A program made the position numbers and the translations under genes. From positions 186,001 to 250,000 of the forward strand of contig CAVSGF010000003.1 in the NCBI GenBank assembly GCA_963727415.1: 64,000 nucleotides of DNA, read 5' to 3'. How positions within the stretch are numbered: position 1 is the first letter of the stretch; each line of letters starts with the position of its first letter. Below the pieces are notes generated by a model, which was given only the letters and a program-made list of their open reading frames with translations, did no database searches and was not told the DNA's origin. This DNA is from DASQPR01 sp963727415 (GTDB lineage: Bacteria > Actinomycetota > Actinomycetes > Mycobacteriales > Micromonosporaceae). Below, in pieces: positions 8,744 to 17,884 of the stretch.

Positions 8744-9624
8744 CGGAGCCGGTCAACCGCGGAGTGCAACGCCGGGTCGGGCTCGTCCGGACCGATCGAC
8801 ATGGCAGCTTCGGTTGCGGCGAGAGTGCCAAGCAAGGCCAGTGAACGAGCCGACTCGGACCCGGGTTCGGCGTGGTAGATCACCAGCAGTTGGCCGTTGG
8901 AGTCGCCGATCGGTAGCTTCTCCCGGCGCAGGTCCAACTCGCCGACCTTCGGGTGGCGCATCCGGGCTGTCCCGCCGCCGAGCGCTTTCACATCATGGCG
9001 GGCCCACAGCCGCCGGAACGGCTCGCTACCCAGCGACAGTTCGCCGACCAACTGGGCCACTCGCGGATCAGTGGTGTCGGTGCCGATCGACGCCCGGAAC
9101 GAGGCGACCATGCCGCCGATCGCATGCTCCCAGTCGGCGTACAGATCGCGCTCGTCGTCGTCGAGGAACACCGATCGCAACCGGTTGGCGCCCGGCCGGA
9201 TGGTTGGTGACAACGCTCGGGCCAGCCGATTGGCGGCGAGCACGTCGAAGATCCGGTTCTCCACGAGCGCAGGAAGCTCCATGACTTCCAGCAACTGGCG
9301 GATCCCGCTGGGCACCACCTCGCGCCGCGGCCGGCGCCGAGACCGGGCTCGCGGACCGATCAGGCTCAACAGGTACGCCGTCGCGGCCGAATCCAGCCGC
9401 AACACCCGGGCGAGGGCCTCAAGCACCTGCGCCGATGGGTTGCGCTCCCGGCCCTGCTCCAGCCGCAGGTAGTAGTCGACACTGATGCCGGCGAGCGTGG
9501 CCACCTCTTCCCTTCGCAGGCCGGGCGTACGGCGTACGCCCATGGCAACCAAGCCGGCATCGGCCGGATCGACCAGCGCACGCCGCGCTCGCAGGTACTC
9601 GCCCAGGGTGTTCGGCCTGCTCAC
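8740..9624 (-). CDS. XRE-family regulator with MmyB-like ligand domain
   Basis: A 294-residue regulator. Residues 1-75 form a Cro/CI helix-turn-helix (LGEYLRARRALVDP, EVATLAGISVDYYLRLEQGR), and the C-terminal 180 residues match the PAS-like MmyB ligand-binding domain (PALVENRIFDVLAANRLARA, LWARHDVKALGGGTARMRHP, VGELDLRREKLPI). In actinobacteria such regulators usually bind fatty-acid-like or redox ligands and repress a divergent oxidoreductase gene. Here the divergent neighbour, 176 bases away, is an aldo/keto reductase, which is the likely target. Confidence 0.9.
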   Translation of the reverse strand: MSRPNTLGEYLRARRALVDPADAGLVAMGVRRTPGLRREEVATLAGISVDYYLRLEQGRERNPSAQVLEALARVLRLDSAATAYLLSLIGPRARSRRRPRREVVPSGIRQLLEVMELPALVENRIFDVLAANRLARALSPTIRPGANRLRSVFLDDDERDLYADWEHAIGGMVASFRASIGTDTTDPRVAQLVGELSLGSEPFRRLWARHDVKALGGGTARMRHPKVGELDLRREKLPIGDSNGQLLVIYHAEPGSESARSLALLGTLAATEAAMSIGPDEPDPALHSAVDRLR

Positions 9625-9800
9625 TGGACCAGTCTAGGTCCGGAGTTCGTAGGCAGCCTGGTCCTGCCACACCCAGGATGACGGCGACCTGGCTGCCCGG
9701 CGGAAACGGCGGAACCGTAGGTAGTGATCGCGGAACCGAGCCACGAACGCACGACGCGGCCGTGGAGAGGCGCGATCAGACCCGATCAGAGAGGAATACC

Positions 9801-10670
9801 ATGTCGTCCCCACAACGTCCCGGCGGCACCTTCACCATCGCCGATCTTGAACTGTCCCGGTTGGGCTACGGCGCGATGCAACTGGCCGGCCCCGGCGTGT
9901 TCGGCCCGCCCAGGGACCGCCGTGTCGCAGTCGAGGTCCTGCGTACCGCCGTCGAACTCGGCGTCAACCACATCGACACGGCGGATTTCTACGGCCCGGT
10001 CGTGACCAACGAACTGATCCGCGAGGCTCTCGCGCCCTACCCGAACGACTTGCGAATCGTCACCAAGGTCGGCGCCCGGCGCGACGAACGGGGCGGCTGG
10101 GTGCATTCGCTGACGCCGGAAGATCTGCGACGCCAAGTGCACGAAAATCTCGACCACCTCGGCGTCGATGTCCTGGACGTAGTGAACCTGCGCGTTGGTG
10201 GCGGTGACGACGTCCACTCGCCGGTGCCCGGATCGATCGCCGACCAGTTCGGTGCGCTCGCGGACATGCGGCGGGATGGTCTCATCCGCCACCTTGGACT
10301 GAGCACGGTCGATGCGGCGCAGGTCGCCGAGGCCCGGGCGATCGCGCCGGTGGTGTGCGTACAGAACTACTACAACATCGCCAACCGGCACGACGACGCT
10401 CTCGTCGACGCGCTGGCCGCCGACGGGATCCCGTACGTGCCGTATTTCCCGCTGGGCGGGTTCACGCCACTGCAGTCGGAGACGCTCAACACCGTCGCGA
10501 AACGCATCGGCGCGGCGCCCATGTCGGTCGCCCTAGCGTGGCTGCTGCGGCGCTCGCCGAACATCCTGCTGATTCCGGGTACGTCATCGGTCGCGCACCT
10601 TCGCGAGAACGTGGCCGCGGCGAGCCTGGACCTGGCTGACGACGCCATGTCCGAACTCGCCGCCGTCTGA
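9801..10670 (+). CDS. aldo/keto reductase
   Basis: A 289-residue TIM-barrel NADPH-dependent aldo/keto reductase. The catalytic Asp59 and Tyr64 lie in HIDTADFYGP and Lys89 in IVTKVGA. The position that carries the catalytic His in classical members is Asn129 (DVVNLRVGGG), as in a subgroup of bacterial AKRs. Cofactor-binding IPGTSSVAHLREN is present near the C-terminus. ATG 9801 follows GAGAGG; the frame extends upstream without family similarity. The gene is divergent from the MmyB-type regulator and probably controlled by it. Confidence 0.9.
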   Translation: MSSPQRPGGTFTIADLELSRLGYGAMQLAGPGVFGPPRDRRVAVEVLRTAVELGVNHIDTADFYGPVVTNELIREALAPYPNDLRIVTKVGARRDERGGWVHSLTPEDLRRQVHENLDHLGVDVLDVVNLRVGGGDDVHSPVPGSIADQFGALADMRRDGLIRHLGLSTVDAAQVAEARAIAPVVCVQNYYNIANRHDDALVDALAADGIPYVPYFPLGGFTPLQSETLNTVAKRIGAAPMSVALAWLLRRSPNILLIPGTSSVAHLRENVAAASLDLADDAMSELAAV

Positions 10671-10827
10671 GTGTCTGTTCACCAGAGTTAGTTGAAGTCT
10701 GGAGGGCGCGGTCGTGAACACTCACGGCGGTCGGCTTGTGCACTGGCCCTCACGATCGCTGTCCTCTAGCGTCGGGGTTCATGGAACGTGAGGCGATCAG
10801 CGCCTCTCATCGTCGAGGGAGCCCCCC

Positions 10828-11955
10828 ATGCGTTGGCATACCCGGATGACCGCCGTTGGCGGCGCCGCATTGGTCCTGGCCGCGAGCTTCGCCGTAGCTA
10901 CGAGCGCCTCGGCCAGCCCGGACATCGCCCATCCCAGTAGTACCGCATTGGACCATATCTATGTGATTATGCTGGAGAACCATTCGCAGTCCAGCGTGAT
11001 CGATGACCCGAACGCCCCGTTCATCACCTCTCTGGCCCACCAGTACGGCATGGCGGACCACTACTACGGTGTCACTCACCCGAGCATGCCCAACTACCTG
11101 GCTCTGCTGGGCGGGGACAACTTCGGACTGCAGAACGACGCCGACCAGAACGTGGTCAATCTGGACCGCACTAATCTGGTCGACCAGCTCGAGAGCCACC
11201 ACATCAAGTGGGATTCCTACTTCGAGGATCTACCGGCCAACAAGCTGGACCGCTTCGGTCCGACGCTTCCCGACGGGACGACGACCGTCCCGCTGTACGC
11301 GAAGAAGCACAACCCGTTCGTGCTCTTCGACGACATCGCGTCCAACCCGGCCCGCATGTCGCATGTGAAGGACTACACCGCGTTGAGCGCTGATCTCAAC
11401 GGACCCCACCCCGCGAACTTTGTGTGGATCACACCGAACCAGTGCAACGACATGCATGGCGGTGTGTATGCCATTGTCAGTGGGCATCCGGAGACGCCGT
11501 GCCCGTATGGCTCGGCCAAAGACGACGCCAACGACGCGGCGCTCAAGCAGAAGGCCGACCAGTTCGTGCACACGGCCGTGGACACCATCATGCATTCACG
11601 GGCATGGACCCGGCGTAGCGCGATCGTCATCGTCACCGACGAGAACGACTACACCGGCAACACCGAGACCGGCGGATGGGAATCGGCGCAGGGCTGCTGC
11701 GACTCTCCGTACATCGCCAAGGGCGACCCGCGAGTCAGCACGACCTGGCCGGGCGGCACCTACGGCGGTGGCCTCATCCCGGCGATCGTGGTCACCGGCA
11801 ACGGCCCGCATCATGTGGTCAGCCACACTCCTTACAACCACTACTCGTTGTTGACCACCATCGAGGACAACTGGCACCTCGGACACATTGGGTACGCCGG
11901 CGACAGCGGCAACGGTGTCGTCCCGATGTGGGACCTGATCCGGCCCCGCGCCTAG
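10828..11955 (+). CDS. secreted phosphoesterase/acid phosphatase (phospholipase C family)
   Basis: A 375-residue exported enzyme. Residues 1-30 are a Sec signal peptide with cleavage expected after ATSASAS. The catalytic core shows IYVIMLENHS (44-53) with the metal-binding Glu-Asn, THPSMPNYLALLGGDN, VWITPNQCNDMH and IVTDENDYTG, the pattern of the phosphoesterase family that includes bacterial acid phosphatases and phospholipases C. Paired cysteines (QGCCDSP) suggest disulfides, consistent with secretion. GAGGGAG precedes ATG 10828. A strong hairpin follows the stop. A role in phosphate scavenging is likely but unproven. Confidence 0.9.
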   Translation: MRWHTRMTAVGGAALVLAASFAVATSASASPDIAHPSSTALDHIYVIMLENHSQSSVIDDPNAPFITSLAHQYGMADHYYGVTHPSMPNYLALLGGDNFGLQNDADQNVVNLDRTNLVDQLESHHIKWDSYFEDLPANKLDRFGPTLPDGTTTVPLYAKKHNPFVLFDDIASNPARMSHVKDYTALSADLNGPHPANFVWITPNQCNDMHGGVYAIVSGHPETPCPYGSAKDDANDAALKQKADQFVHTAVDTIMHSRAWTRRSAIVIVTDENDYTGNTETGGWESAQGCCDSPYIAKGDPRVSTTWPGGTYGGGLIPAIVVTGNGPHHVVSHTPYNHYSLLTTIEDNWHLGHIGYAGDSGNGVVPMWDLIRPRA

Positions 11956-11967
11956 CCTTGCCAGCAC

Positions 11968-11999
11968 CGGCCCTGGGCGCCCGCTGGCGCCCAGGGCCG
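11968..11999. terminator. bidirectional hairpin terminator
   Basis: A perfect 14-bp inverted repeat (11968-11981 and 11986-11999, starting CGGCCCTGGGCGCC) with a CGCT loop, placed between two convergent stop codons (phosphoesterase 11955 and dioxygenase 12004). There is no U-tract, as is common in GC-rich actinobacteria. It probably terminates transcription from both sides. Confidence 0.85.
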
Positions 12000-12003
12000 T
12001 GGC

Positions 12004-12870
12004 TCACGCGCCGGACGCGGTGCGCAGCACGATGTCGAACCGTACCCGCGACCAGGGCGTATCGAGGACCCGGCCATCCGGCGCGACTCCGGGCGGCTGC
12101 ACCACGAACTCCTTGACCAGTGAGGGCTTGACACCGAAGACGGCGTCGCGATGCAGGTACTCGTCACCGTCGACGAAGATGTGGGTGACCAGCGCACGCA
12201 TACCGTCGGCGGTCACTGCGAAGTGGATGTGCGCCGGCCGCATCGGACTGCGGCCGGCCGCCAGCAGCAAGTCGCCGACCGGGCCGTCGTCCGGAATCGG
12301 GTACGGGGCTGGACGCACCGACCAGAACGAGTATGCGCCGGAGTCGTCGGCGAACAGGTGCCCGCGCCCGCCCACGGCGTCACCGGGCAACTGGACATCG
12401 TAGAGGCCGTTCTCGTCCGACTCCCAAATCTCCAGGCGCGCACCGGGCACCGGACGGCCATCCGTATCGCTTACGGTGCCGGTTACATAGCAGGGCTGTC
12501 CGGACGCCGCGCCAGTGAGGTCGCCACCAGACTCGAACCGCGGCGACCCCTCTACGAAGAACGGACCCAGGACGGTGGCCTCGGTCGCGCGCTCGTCGTC
12601 CGGAGCGTTCACCGCAACCGTTGCCATCGACGCGCCGAGCACGTCGGAAAGCAGCACGAACTCCTGCCGCTTGTGGTCGCATCGCTGACCGGTACGGGTA
12701 AGGAAGTCGATGGCGACCTCCCACTCCTGCTCGGTCAGGCGCACCTCGCCGATGAAGGCATGCAGGTGCCGCACCAGGCTGCTCATGACGGTGCGAAGCC
12801 GGTCTGAGCCGGCCCCGGCGAAGCTGTCGGCCACTTGCGCGGTGAGCGAGTCGAGCGGGCCGTTGGTCAT
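12004..12870 (-). CDS. intradiol dioxygenase, hydroxyquinol 1,2-dioxygenase type
   Basis: A 288-residue non-haem Fe(III) dioxygenase that opens hydroxyquinol or catechol between the two hydroxyls. An N-terminal helical dimerisation domain (1-100) precedes the beta-sandwich. The four iron ligands are Tyr157 (NGLYDVQ), Tyr190 (RPAPYPIP), His214 and His216 (RPAHIHF); their spacing equals that of characterised hydroxyquinol dioxygenases. Start ATG 12870 follows GGAGG and overlaps the stop of the maleylacetate reductase gene by four bases. Adjacent maleylacetate reductase makes hydroxyquinol the best substrate guess over catechol. Confidence 0.9.
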   Translation of the reverse strand: MTNGPLDSLTAQVADSFAGAGSDRLRTVMSSLVRHLHAFIGEVRLTEQEWEVAIDFLTRTGQRCDHKRQEFVLLSDVLGASMATVAVNAPDDERATEATVLGPFFVEGSPRFESGGDLTGAASGQPCYVTGTVSDTDGRPVPGARLEIWESDENGLYDVQLPGDAVGGRGHLFADDSGAYSFWSVRPAPYPIPDDGPVGDLLLAAGRSPMRPAHIHFAVTADGMRALVTHIFVDGDEYLHRDAVFGVKPSLVKEFVVQPPGVAPDGRVLDTPWSRVRFDIVLRTASGA

Positions 12871-13910
12871 GGCGCACCTCCGTCGTACGCGTCGGTCAAC
12901 AGGTCGATCAGGTCTTCGCGGTGCACCGCACGCGGGTTCGCTGCGGGCACCGTCGGCAGGATCGCGTCCGCCGCGTCGGCGATCAGGTGGCGAGCGAACC
13001 CGAGATCGGCCAGACGCCGCGGTACGTCCCACTCGCGCAGCCGCGCGAACAGTGCCGTCACACCATCGGCCGAGCCAAGTGCCGCGCCGATGCGCTCCAC
13101 CGCCACGGCCGCCTCCGGCGCGTTGAACCGCACCACGTGCGGAAGTACGACCGCGTGCGTCGCGGCGTGCGGCAGATCATAGCGCCCGCCCAGCACATGG
13201 CAGATCTTGTGATGCAATCCGGATCCGGCGGCCGCGAATACCTGCGCGGCCGCCATCGCTCCGCGCATGGTCGCCACGCGCGCCTCCGGGGATCCGGTTG
13301 TGCCCGCGGCGTGCAGTGCGTCCAGGCCCGCGACCAGCACCGTCATGGCGTCGGTCGCGCGTATCGCCAGGTCCGGGTTGATCCTCGGTGCCCACCATGC
13401 GTCCACAGCGTGCGCCAGGGCGTTGACCCCGCTGGCCATCGCCGCGCCATGGGTGAGCGTGGCGGTCAGGTCCGGGTCGTAGATGACGACTCGCGGCTGT
13501 ACCTTCGGATCGATCCCGGTGCGCTTGCCGGACGCGTCGGTGAGGCCCCAGACCGGGGTCATCTCCGAACCGGCGTACGTCGTCGGCACCGCGACGATCG
13601 GGCGTCCGCTGTGCCGGGCAACCGCCTTCGCGGTGCCGATCGCCGAGCCGCCACCGATCGCTAGCAGCACATCCGCATCCGCACGCTCCGCGGCTTCCCG
13701 GGCCTGGTCGGCGACCACCACTGGTACGTGCGGCCGCACGTCGTCGAAGGTCGCGGCGATCCGTCCGCCCAGCGCCGCCAGCGCGGCGGCGTTGCGGTCG
13801 AGTTCCCGCCGGCCCGCGATGACCAGAGCCCTGCGGGCGCCCAGGCGGTCAAGTTCGGTGGCGAGCGAGTCACGCACCGAACCGGCCGCGAACACCACAC
13901 GCGGCGACAC
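12867..13910 (-). CDS. maleylacetate reductase
   Basis: A 347-residue member of the iron-type alcohol dehydrogenase superfamily that reduces maleylacetate to 3-oxoadipate with NAD(P)H. Visible are RVVFAAGSVRDSL at the start, the nucleotide-binding AIGGGSAIGTAKAVA, IVAVPTTYAGSEMTPVWG, and the family's active-site regions ASGVNALAHAVDAWW and GLHHKICHVLGG. GTG 13910 begins one base after the TGA of the upstream gene, a sign of translational coupling; a longer frame to 14027 would overlap that gene. It acts directly on the ring-cleavage product of the neighbouring dioxygenase. Confidence 0.9.
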   Translation of the reverse strand: MSPRVVFAAGSVRDSLATELDRLGARRALVIAGRRELDRNAAALAALGGRIAATFDDVRPHVPVVVADQAREAAERADADVLLAIGGGSAIGTAKAVARHSGRPIVAVPTTYAGSEMTPVWGLTDASGKRTGIDPKVQPRVVIYDPDLTATLTHGAAMASGVNALAHAVDAWWAPRINPDLAIRATDAMTVLVAGLDALHAAGTTGSPEARVATMRGAMAAAQVFAAAGSGLHHKICHVLGGRYDLPHAATHAVVLPHVVRFNAPEAAVAVERIGAALGSADGVTALFARLREWDVPRRLADLGFARHLIADAADAILPTVPAANPRAVHREDLIDLLTDAYDGGAP

Positions 13911-13911
13911 G

Positions 13912-14694
13912 TCAGGTGGCCGGACCGCGGTAGACAGCGTGCGACTCCACCTCATGGAAGACGTCACCGGCGATCGGCGCCCGAATCTCCTCGGCGATGT
14001 GGCCGAGCAGTCCTGCGCACCGGGCAAGGAGCACTACTCCACGCAGCAGCGGAGCCGGGAAGCCCAGGTCAGCGAGGATCGCGCCGCAGGCGCCGGCACC
14101 GTTGAGCGGCAGGTCGCGCCCCAGCGCATCGGCGGCGACCCGGCCGACCGCCTCGAACAGCGCCAGGTGCGGGCCGTACTGGCCCTCCTCGCGGGCGATC
14201 GCGATCAGCACCGGGGTTCGCGGATCGCCGCTCTTGTGCAGGTGGTGCCCGAGGCCGGGAACGAAACCACCGGCGGCGCGCCGCTCGGCGATGGCGTCGC
14301 GGGCCAGGGCGTCGTACTCCACCGGTGTCGAGGGCGGCACGTCAGCGCCGGTAAGGGCCGCGTCCAGGAAGGCGCCGGTGTCCTCGCTGACGCCGAGGAA
14401 GCGGGAGCCACCGCCGAGCAGGCCGGCGGCGAGCGCACCCTGAATGGCATCCGGCGCGCTGAGGTAGGTCAGCCGGGCGGCGATCGCGGTCGGTGTGAAT
14501 CCATGGTCGGCCAGCGCGACGAGTACCGATTCGAAGACCCGCAACTGCTGGGGCGTCGGATCGTGCATGGTGATAAGGCGGTACGCGAGACGGCCGAAGC
14601 TGACCCTGCCGATGAGGTCGCTTGCCAGGTCTTCGCCGAACAACGAGATGCGGTCGGCGGTCGAGACACCAAGTGCGGTCGGGTATTCGGTCAC
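13912..14694 (-). CDS. citrate synthase-like protein / citryl-CoA lyase
   Basis: A 260-residue short member of the citrate synthase family. The active-site region GFVPGLGHHLHKSGDPRTPV (His and Asp) is intact, with LNGAGACGAILADLG and GLLGHIAEEI behind it. At 260 residues it lacks the large N-terminal domain of true citrate synthase, as do proteins annotated citryl-CoA lyase. GTG 14694 has AAGGGGA eight bases upstream. In this operon it could cleave or form an acyl-CoA derived from the aromatic substrate, with the CoA-transferase encoded just upstream supplying the thioester; this is inference. Confidence 0.8.
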   Translation of the reverse strand: MTEYPTALGVSTADRISLFGEDLASDLIGRVSFGRLAYRLITMHDPTPQQLRVFESVLVALADHGFTPTAIAARLTYLSAPDAIQGALAAGLLGGGSRFLGVSEDTGAFLDAALTGADVPPSTPVEYDALARDAIAERRAAGGFVPGLGHHLHKSGDPRTPVLIAIAREEGQYGPHLALFEAVGRVAADALGRDLPLNGAGACGAILADLGFPAPLLRGVVLLARCAGLLGHIAEEIRAPIAGDVFHEVESHAVYRGPAT

Positions 14695-14774
14695 GGCTGT
14701 CCCCTTCGCTGGTTGCCGCTGCCTGGCTGGTTTCGCTGTTGGCTCGACGGTAGGTGTTCGCGGACGGGCATCGG

Positions 14775-15959
14775 CTAGGCCGACGGCACCGGCGGATCGC
14801 CATGCTGCTCGGCGTGGTGGTGCGGCGGCGCCCCGAGCCAGGCACGGATCTCGTCGCCGTGCGCGTCCAGGCCAGGCGGCGCCAGGTCGTATCGGGCCGG
14901 GGTGGCCGACATCCGGATCGGATTTCGGATGGTCGGCACGCCGCCGCTGTCCACCACCGGCTCCAGACCGATCTCGGTAGCCATCTCCACCCCGCCGCGC
15001 ACGTCGTTGATCGGTCCGCATGGGATACCGGCCGCGGTGAGCGCGGCAAACCAGTCCCGCGCCGACCGCGTCGCAAGCCGCTCCAGCAGGATCGGGCGGA
15101 GTTGCTCCCGGTTGTCGTTGCGCGCGCCGACGCTGGCGAACCGCGGATCGTCGGCGACCTCGCCGATGCCGAGGACGTCGGCGAGACGGCGGAATTGGGA
15201 GTCGTTACCGGCGATGACGATGAGTTCGCCGTCTCCGGTGGGCAGCGGCTCGTACGGGAACAGTGACAGATGGGCGTTGCCCATCCGGGTCGGCACCACG
15301 CCTCCGGCGACGTAGGCCGAGGTCTGGTTCACCAGCGCGGACAGCGCCGTGGACAGGAGATTGGTCTCAATCTGCTGGCCTTGCCCGGTCCGGTCCCGGT
15401 GATGCAGAGCGGCCAGGATGCCGATCGCCGAGTGCAGGCCGGTCATCACGTCGAAGACGGAGATCCCGGCGCGAAACGGCGGCCCGTCCGGCGAGCCGGT
15501 CAGGCTCATCAGGCCGGACACCGCCTGCGCCAGCAAGTCGTAGCCGGGCAGCCGGGCCCCGTCGCCGGAACCGAAGCCGCTGATCGAGCAGTAGATGACA
15601 TCCTCGCGGCGGGCCCGCACCGACGCGTAGTCCAGGCCGAACCTGTCCAGGCCACCGGGCTTGAAGTTCTGGATCATCACATCGGCGCGACCGCTGAGCG
15701 CATGCGCGACCGCGAGATCGCCGGCGTCAGCCAGATCCAGCACGATGGATCGTTTGTTGCGGTTGATGGCCAGGTAGTACGTCCCCACGTCGCCCCTGGT
15801 CGGCGGAACCCAGTGACGGGTGTCGTCACCCGCCGGCGACTCGACCTTGATCACATCGGCGCCCAGATCGGCCAGCAACATGGTGGCGTACGGCCCGGCG
15901 AGCACCCGGCTGAAGTCGGCCACGACGATGCCAGCGAGAGGCCCGGTCACCTCAGTCAT
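14775..15959 (-). CDS. CaiB/BaiF family III CoA-transferase
   Basis: A 394-residue formyl-CoA-transferase-like enzyme. It begins GPLAGIVVADFSRVLAGPYA, carries the CoA-binding FDLGADVIKVE-type segment (DLGADVIKVESPAGDDTRHW), RNKRSIVLDL and VMIQNFKPGGLDRFGLD, and the catalytic Asp170 in AGISVFDVMTGL. It transfers CoA between carboxylic acids. GGAAGG precedes ATG 15959. About 22 bases further upstream lies a repeated GGACA-N2-TGTCC element that recurs upstream of the IclR/ligB genes. First gene of the minus-strand operon ending with the dioxygenase. Confidence 0.9.
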   Translation of the reverse strand: MTEVTGPLAGIVVADFSRVLAGPYATMLLADLGADVIKVESPAGDDTRHWVPPTRGDVGTYYLAINRNKRSIVLDLADAGDLAVAHALSGRADVMIQNFKPGGLDRFGLDYASVRARREDVIYCSISGFGSGDGARLPGYDLLAQAVSGLMSLTGSPDGPPFRAGISVFDVMTGLHSAIGILAALHHRDRTGQGQQIETNLLSTALSALVNQTSAYVAGGVVPTRMGNAHLSLFPYEPLPTGDGELIVIAGNDSQFRRLADVLGIGEVADDPRFASVGARNDNREQLRPILLERLATRSARDWFAALTAAGIPCGPINDVRGGVEMATEIGLEPVVDSGGVPTIRNPIRMSATPARYDLAPPGLDAHGDEIRAWLGAPPHHHAEQHGDPPVPSA

Positions 15960-15980
15960 TTCGATACCTTCCGACGGCAT

Positions 15981-15996
15981 ACGGACAACTGTCCGC
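15981..15996. promoter_or_regulatory. candidate IclR operator, site 1
   Basis: The sequence ACGGACAACTGTCCGC contains the near-palindrome GGACA-N2-TGTCC and lies just upstream of the CoA-transferase start. It matches the site at 16921-16936 at 15 of 16 positions. It probably controls the minus-strand operon. Confidence 0.6.
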
Positions 15997-16023
15997 CAGA
16001 CTTCACCGACGCTGGCGCCGGTG

Positions 16024-16854
16024 TCAAGCGGCAGGCTCACTGGCCGCGGCGACCGAGTCCACCTCGACGTGCGGCCCCGATTCCCACAGCGACCAGTCCG
16101 CGCTGATGTCGCCCGCCGTCCGCAGCAGCCGCGGCAGATGCTCGTTGACCAGCTTCTCCACGCTCGTCTCGGCGGCGTGCACGGTCACGTTCATCGCGGC
16201 ACGGACGGTTCCGGAGGCGTCGCGTACGGGCGCGGCGATGGAGCGAACCCCCGGCGCCAGTTCCTCGTCGGCCAGCGCCCAGCCGCGGGCGCGCACCGTC
16301 ATCAACTCCTTGACGATCTCCGAGGTCGCGCGCGCCGGGAACGGCGGCAGACCGGACCGGCTCGGCTCGGCCAGCACCGCCTCCAGGCGCTCCGGATCGA
16401 GCGCGGCGAGCAGCACCTTTCCCTGCGAGGTCACGATCGCCGGGAACTTGGTTCCGATGGACACTCGCAGCGTGATGATCTTCGGCACCGCCACCCGGGC
16501 CACGTAGACGATGTCAGAACCGTCTAGCTGTGCCATGGACGACGACTCGTGGGTCTGGGCGACCAGCGCGGTCAGGTGCGGGCGCGCCACATCCCACAGA
16601 CCCAGCGAGCCGACGTACGCGATGCCCAGCCGCATCACCTTCGGAGTCAGCGAGAAGGTGCCCTCATCGGCACGCACGTACCCGAGTTCCTCCAGCGTGA
16701 GCAGCAGGCGCCGGGCGGTCGGGCGGGCCAGGCCGGTCTCCACCGCGATCTCGGCCAGCGTCATGCGGGGCCGCTTCTCGCTGAAACAGGTGAGCACGTC
16801 GAGGCCGCGTGCCAGGGCCTCCACGAAGTCGGGTCCGACACCGCGTCCGGCCAT
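16024..16854 (-). CDS. IclR-family regulator of aromatic catabolism
   Basis: A 276-residue IclR protein: winged helix (VEALARGLDVLTCFSEKRPR, TLAEIAVETGLARPTARRLL, LEELGYV) followed by the effector-binding domain with MAQLDGSDIVYVARV and VRSIAAPVRDASG. The LDVL-F and RPTARR features recall the PcaR/PobR subgroup that responds to aromatic acids. ATG 16854 follows AGGAG at eight bases. It sits between two catabolic operons on opposite strands, and a shared 16-base element lies upstream of both, which makes it their likely regulator. Confidence 0.9.
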   Translation of the reverse strand: MAGRGVGPDFVEALARGLDVLTCFSEKRPRMTLAEIAVETGLARPTARRLLLTLEELGYVRADEGTFSLTPKVMRLGIAYVGSLGLWDVARPHLTALVAQTHESSSMAQLDGSDIVYVARVAVPKIITLRVSIGTKFPAIVTSQGKVLLAALDPERLEAVLAEPSRSGLPPFPARATSEIVKELMTVRARGWALADEELAPGVRSIAAPVRDASGTVRAAMNVTVHAAETSVEKLVNEHLPRLLRTAGDISADWSLWESGPHVEVDSVAAASEPAA

Positions 16855-16920
16855 TTGTCGCACTCCTCGCCTCTTGACACCGCCGCTACCGACGGAGCAT
16901 CGTCAAATCTCGACCGCTAG

Positions 16921-16936
16921 ACGGACAACTGTACGC
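16921..16936. promoter_or_regulatory. candidate IclR operator, site 2
   Basis: ACGGACAACTGTACGC, matching 15981-15996 at 15 of 16 positions, lies in the divergent region between the IclR gene and ligB. It could serve both autoregulation and control of the plus-strand operon. Confidence 0.6.
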
Positions 16937-17014
16937 GATTACTTGGGCGCGCCCATAGCAAGGGGAAGAGCGAAGGGCACGGCCCACAAGGTTGTGTGGT
17001 GAAGGGACCTGCCG

Positions 17015-17884
17015 ATGGCTGAACTCGTGGCGATTCTGGCCACTACGCACCACCCGTTCTTCTACAAGACCAGTCAGGTACTGCGGGACGAGCCGGATCA
17101 AGCGCCGCCGTTCGCCGCCGAGTGGGTACGCAAGGTGGAGGCCTACCGCGAGACCCTGACTCGGGCCCGGCCGGACGTACTGGTGATGGTCGGCTCGGAC
17201 CACTTCCACCAGCTGTGGCTGGACAACATGCCGCAGTTCCTGGTCGGCAAGGCGCCGTTTTACGACGCAAACTACTACAACGAGGAGCGCGAGTTCGGGT
17301 TGCCCCGGCTGCTGCTCAAGGGGCACGAGGAGCTCTCCGCGTACATCCTGCGCGAAGGCATCGACCGCGAGTTCGACCTGGCGTTCTCCAACGAGTTGCG
17401 GGTCGACCACTCCATCACATGCCCGATCATCACGGTGCGGCCGAACAACGACCTGCCGGTGGTGCCGATCTACACCAACATCTTCGCCCCGCCCCTGCCC
17501 CGACCGGAGCGATTCGTGAAGCTGGGCCGGACGCTGCGTGAGCTGATCGACGCGTGGCCGTCTGACCTGCGTGTCGCTGTCGTCGGCACCGGCCACCTGT
17601 CGCTGGAACTCGGCGGGCCACGCCAATTCGGGCCGCACGGTCCGGATCCGGAGTTCGATGCCAAGGCGGTCGAGTGGATAGCCAACGGCGACATCGACGC
17701 GTGCCTGGCCAACGTGACTTTGGACAGCCTGCACGCACCCGGCAACGCCACGCACGGATTCATGGACTTCATGCTGATGATGGGCGTCGCCGGGTACCAC
17801 AAGGCCGACTACGCGGACAACCTCGACCTGTTCCACACCATGGAGGCCTACTTCACCTGGTACCCGAACGGAGTCGCGCAGTGA
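17015..17884 (+). CDS. ligB: class III extradiol dioxygenase, large subunit (LigB type)
   Basis: A 289-residue LigB-fold catalytic subunit that opens dihydroxylated aromatics with Fe(II). Metal-binding His12/His13 lie in LATTHHPFFYK, with VMVGSDHFHQLW and VVGTGHLSLEL carrying further active-site histidines. The C-terminal GFMDFMLMMGVAGYHKADY is typical of protocatechuate/gallate-type enzymes; the actual substrate is unknown. ATG 17015 is preceded by GAAGGGA. The next gene, for the small subunit, starts with a GTGA overlap, so the two are translated together. Confidence 0.88.
   Translation: MAELVAILATTHHPFFYKTSQVLRDEPDQAPPFAAEWVRKVEAYRETLTRARPDVLVMVGSDHFHQLWLDNMPQFLVGKAPFYDANYYNEEREFGLPRLLLKGHEELSAYILREGIDREFDLAFSNELRVDHSITCPIITVRPNNDLPVVPIYTNIFAPPLPRPERFVKLGRTLRELIDAWPSDLRVAVVGTGHLSLELGGPRQFGPHGPDPEFDAKAVEWIANGDIDACLANVTLDSLHAPGNATHGFMDFMLMMGVAGYHKADYADNLDLFHTMEAYFTWYPNGVAQ

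Noticed and set aside
9801..10670. Loss of the catalytic His in the aldo/keto reductase
   Set aside because: An Asn at this position is usual in a large bacterial subgroup, so it is not a sign of inactivation.
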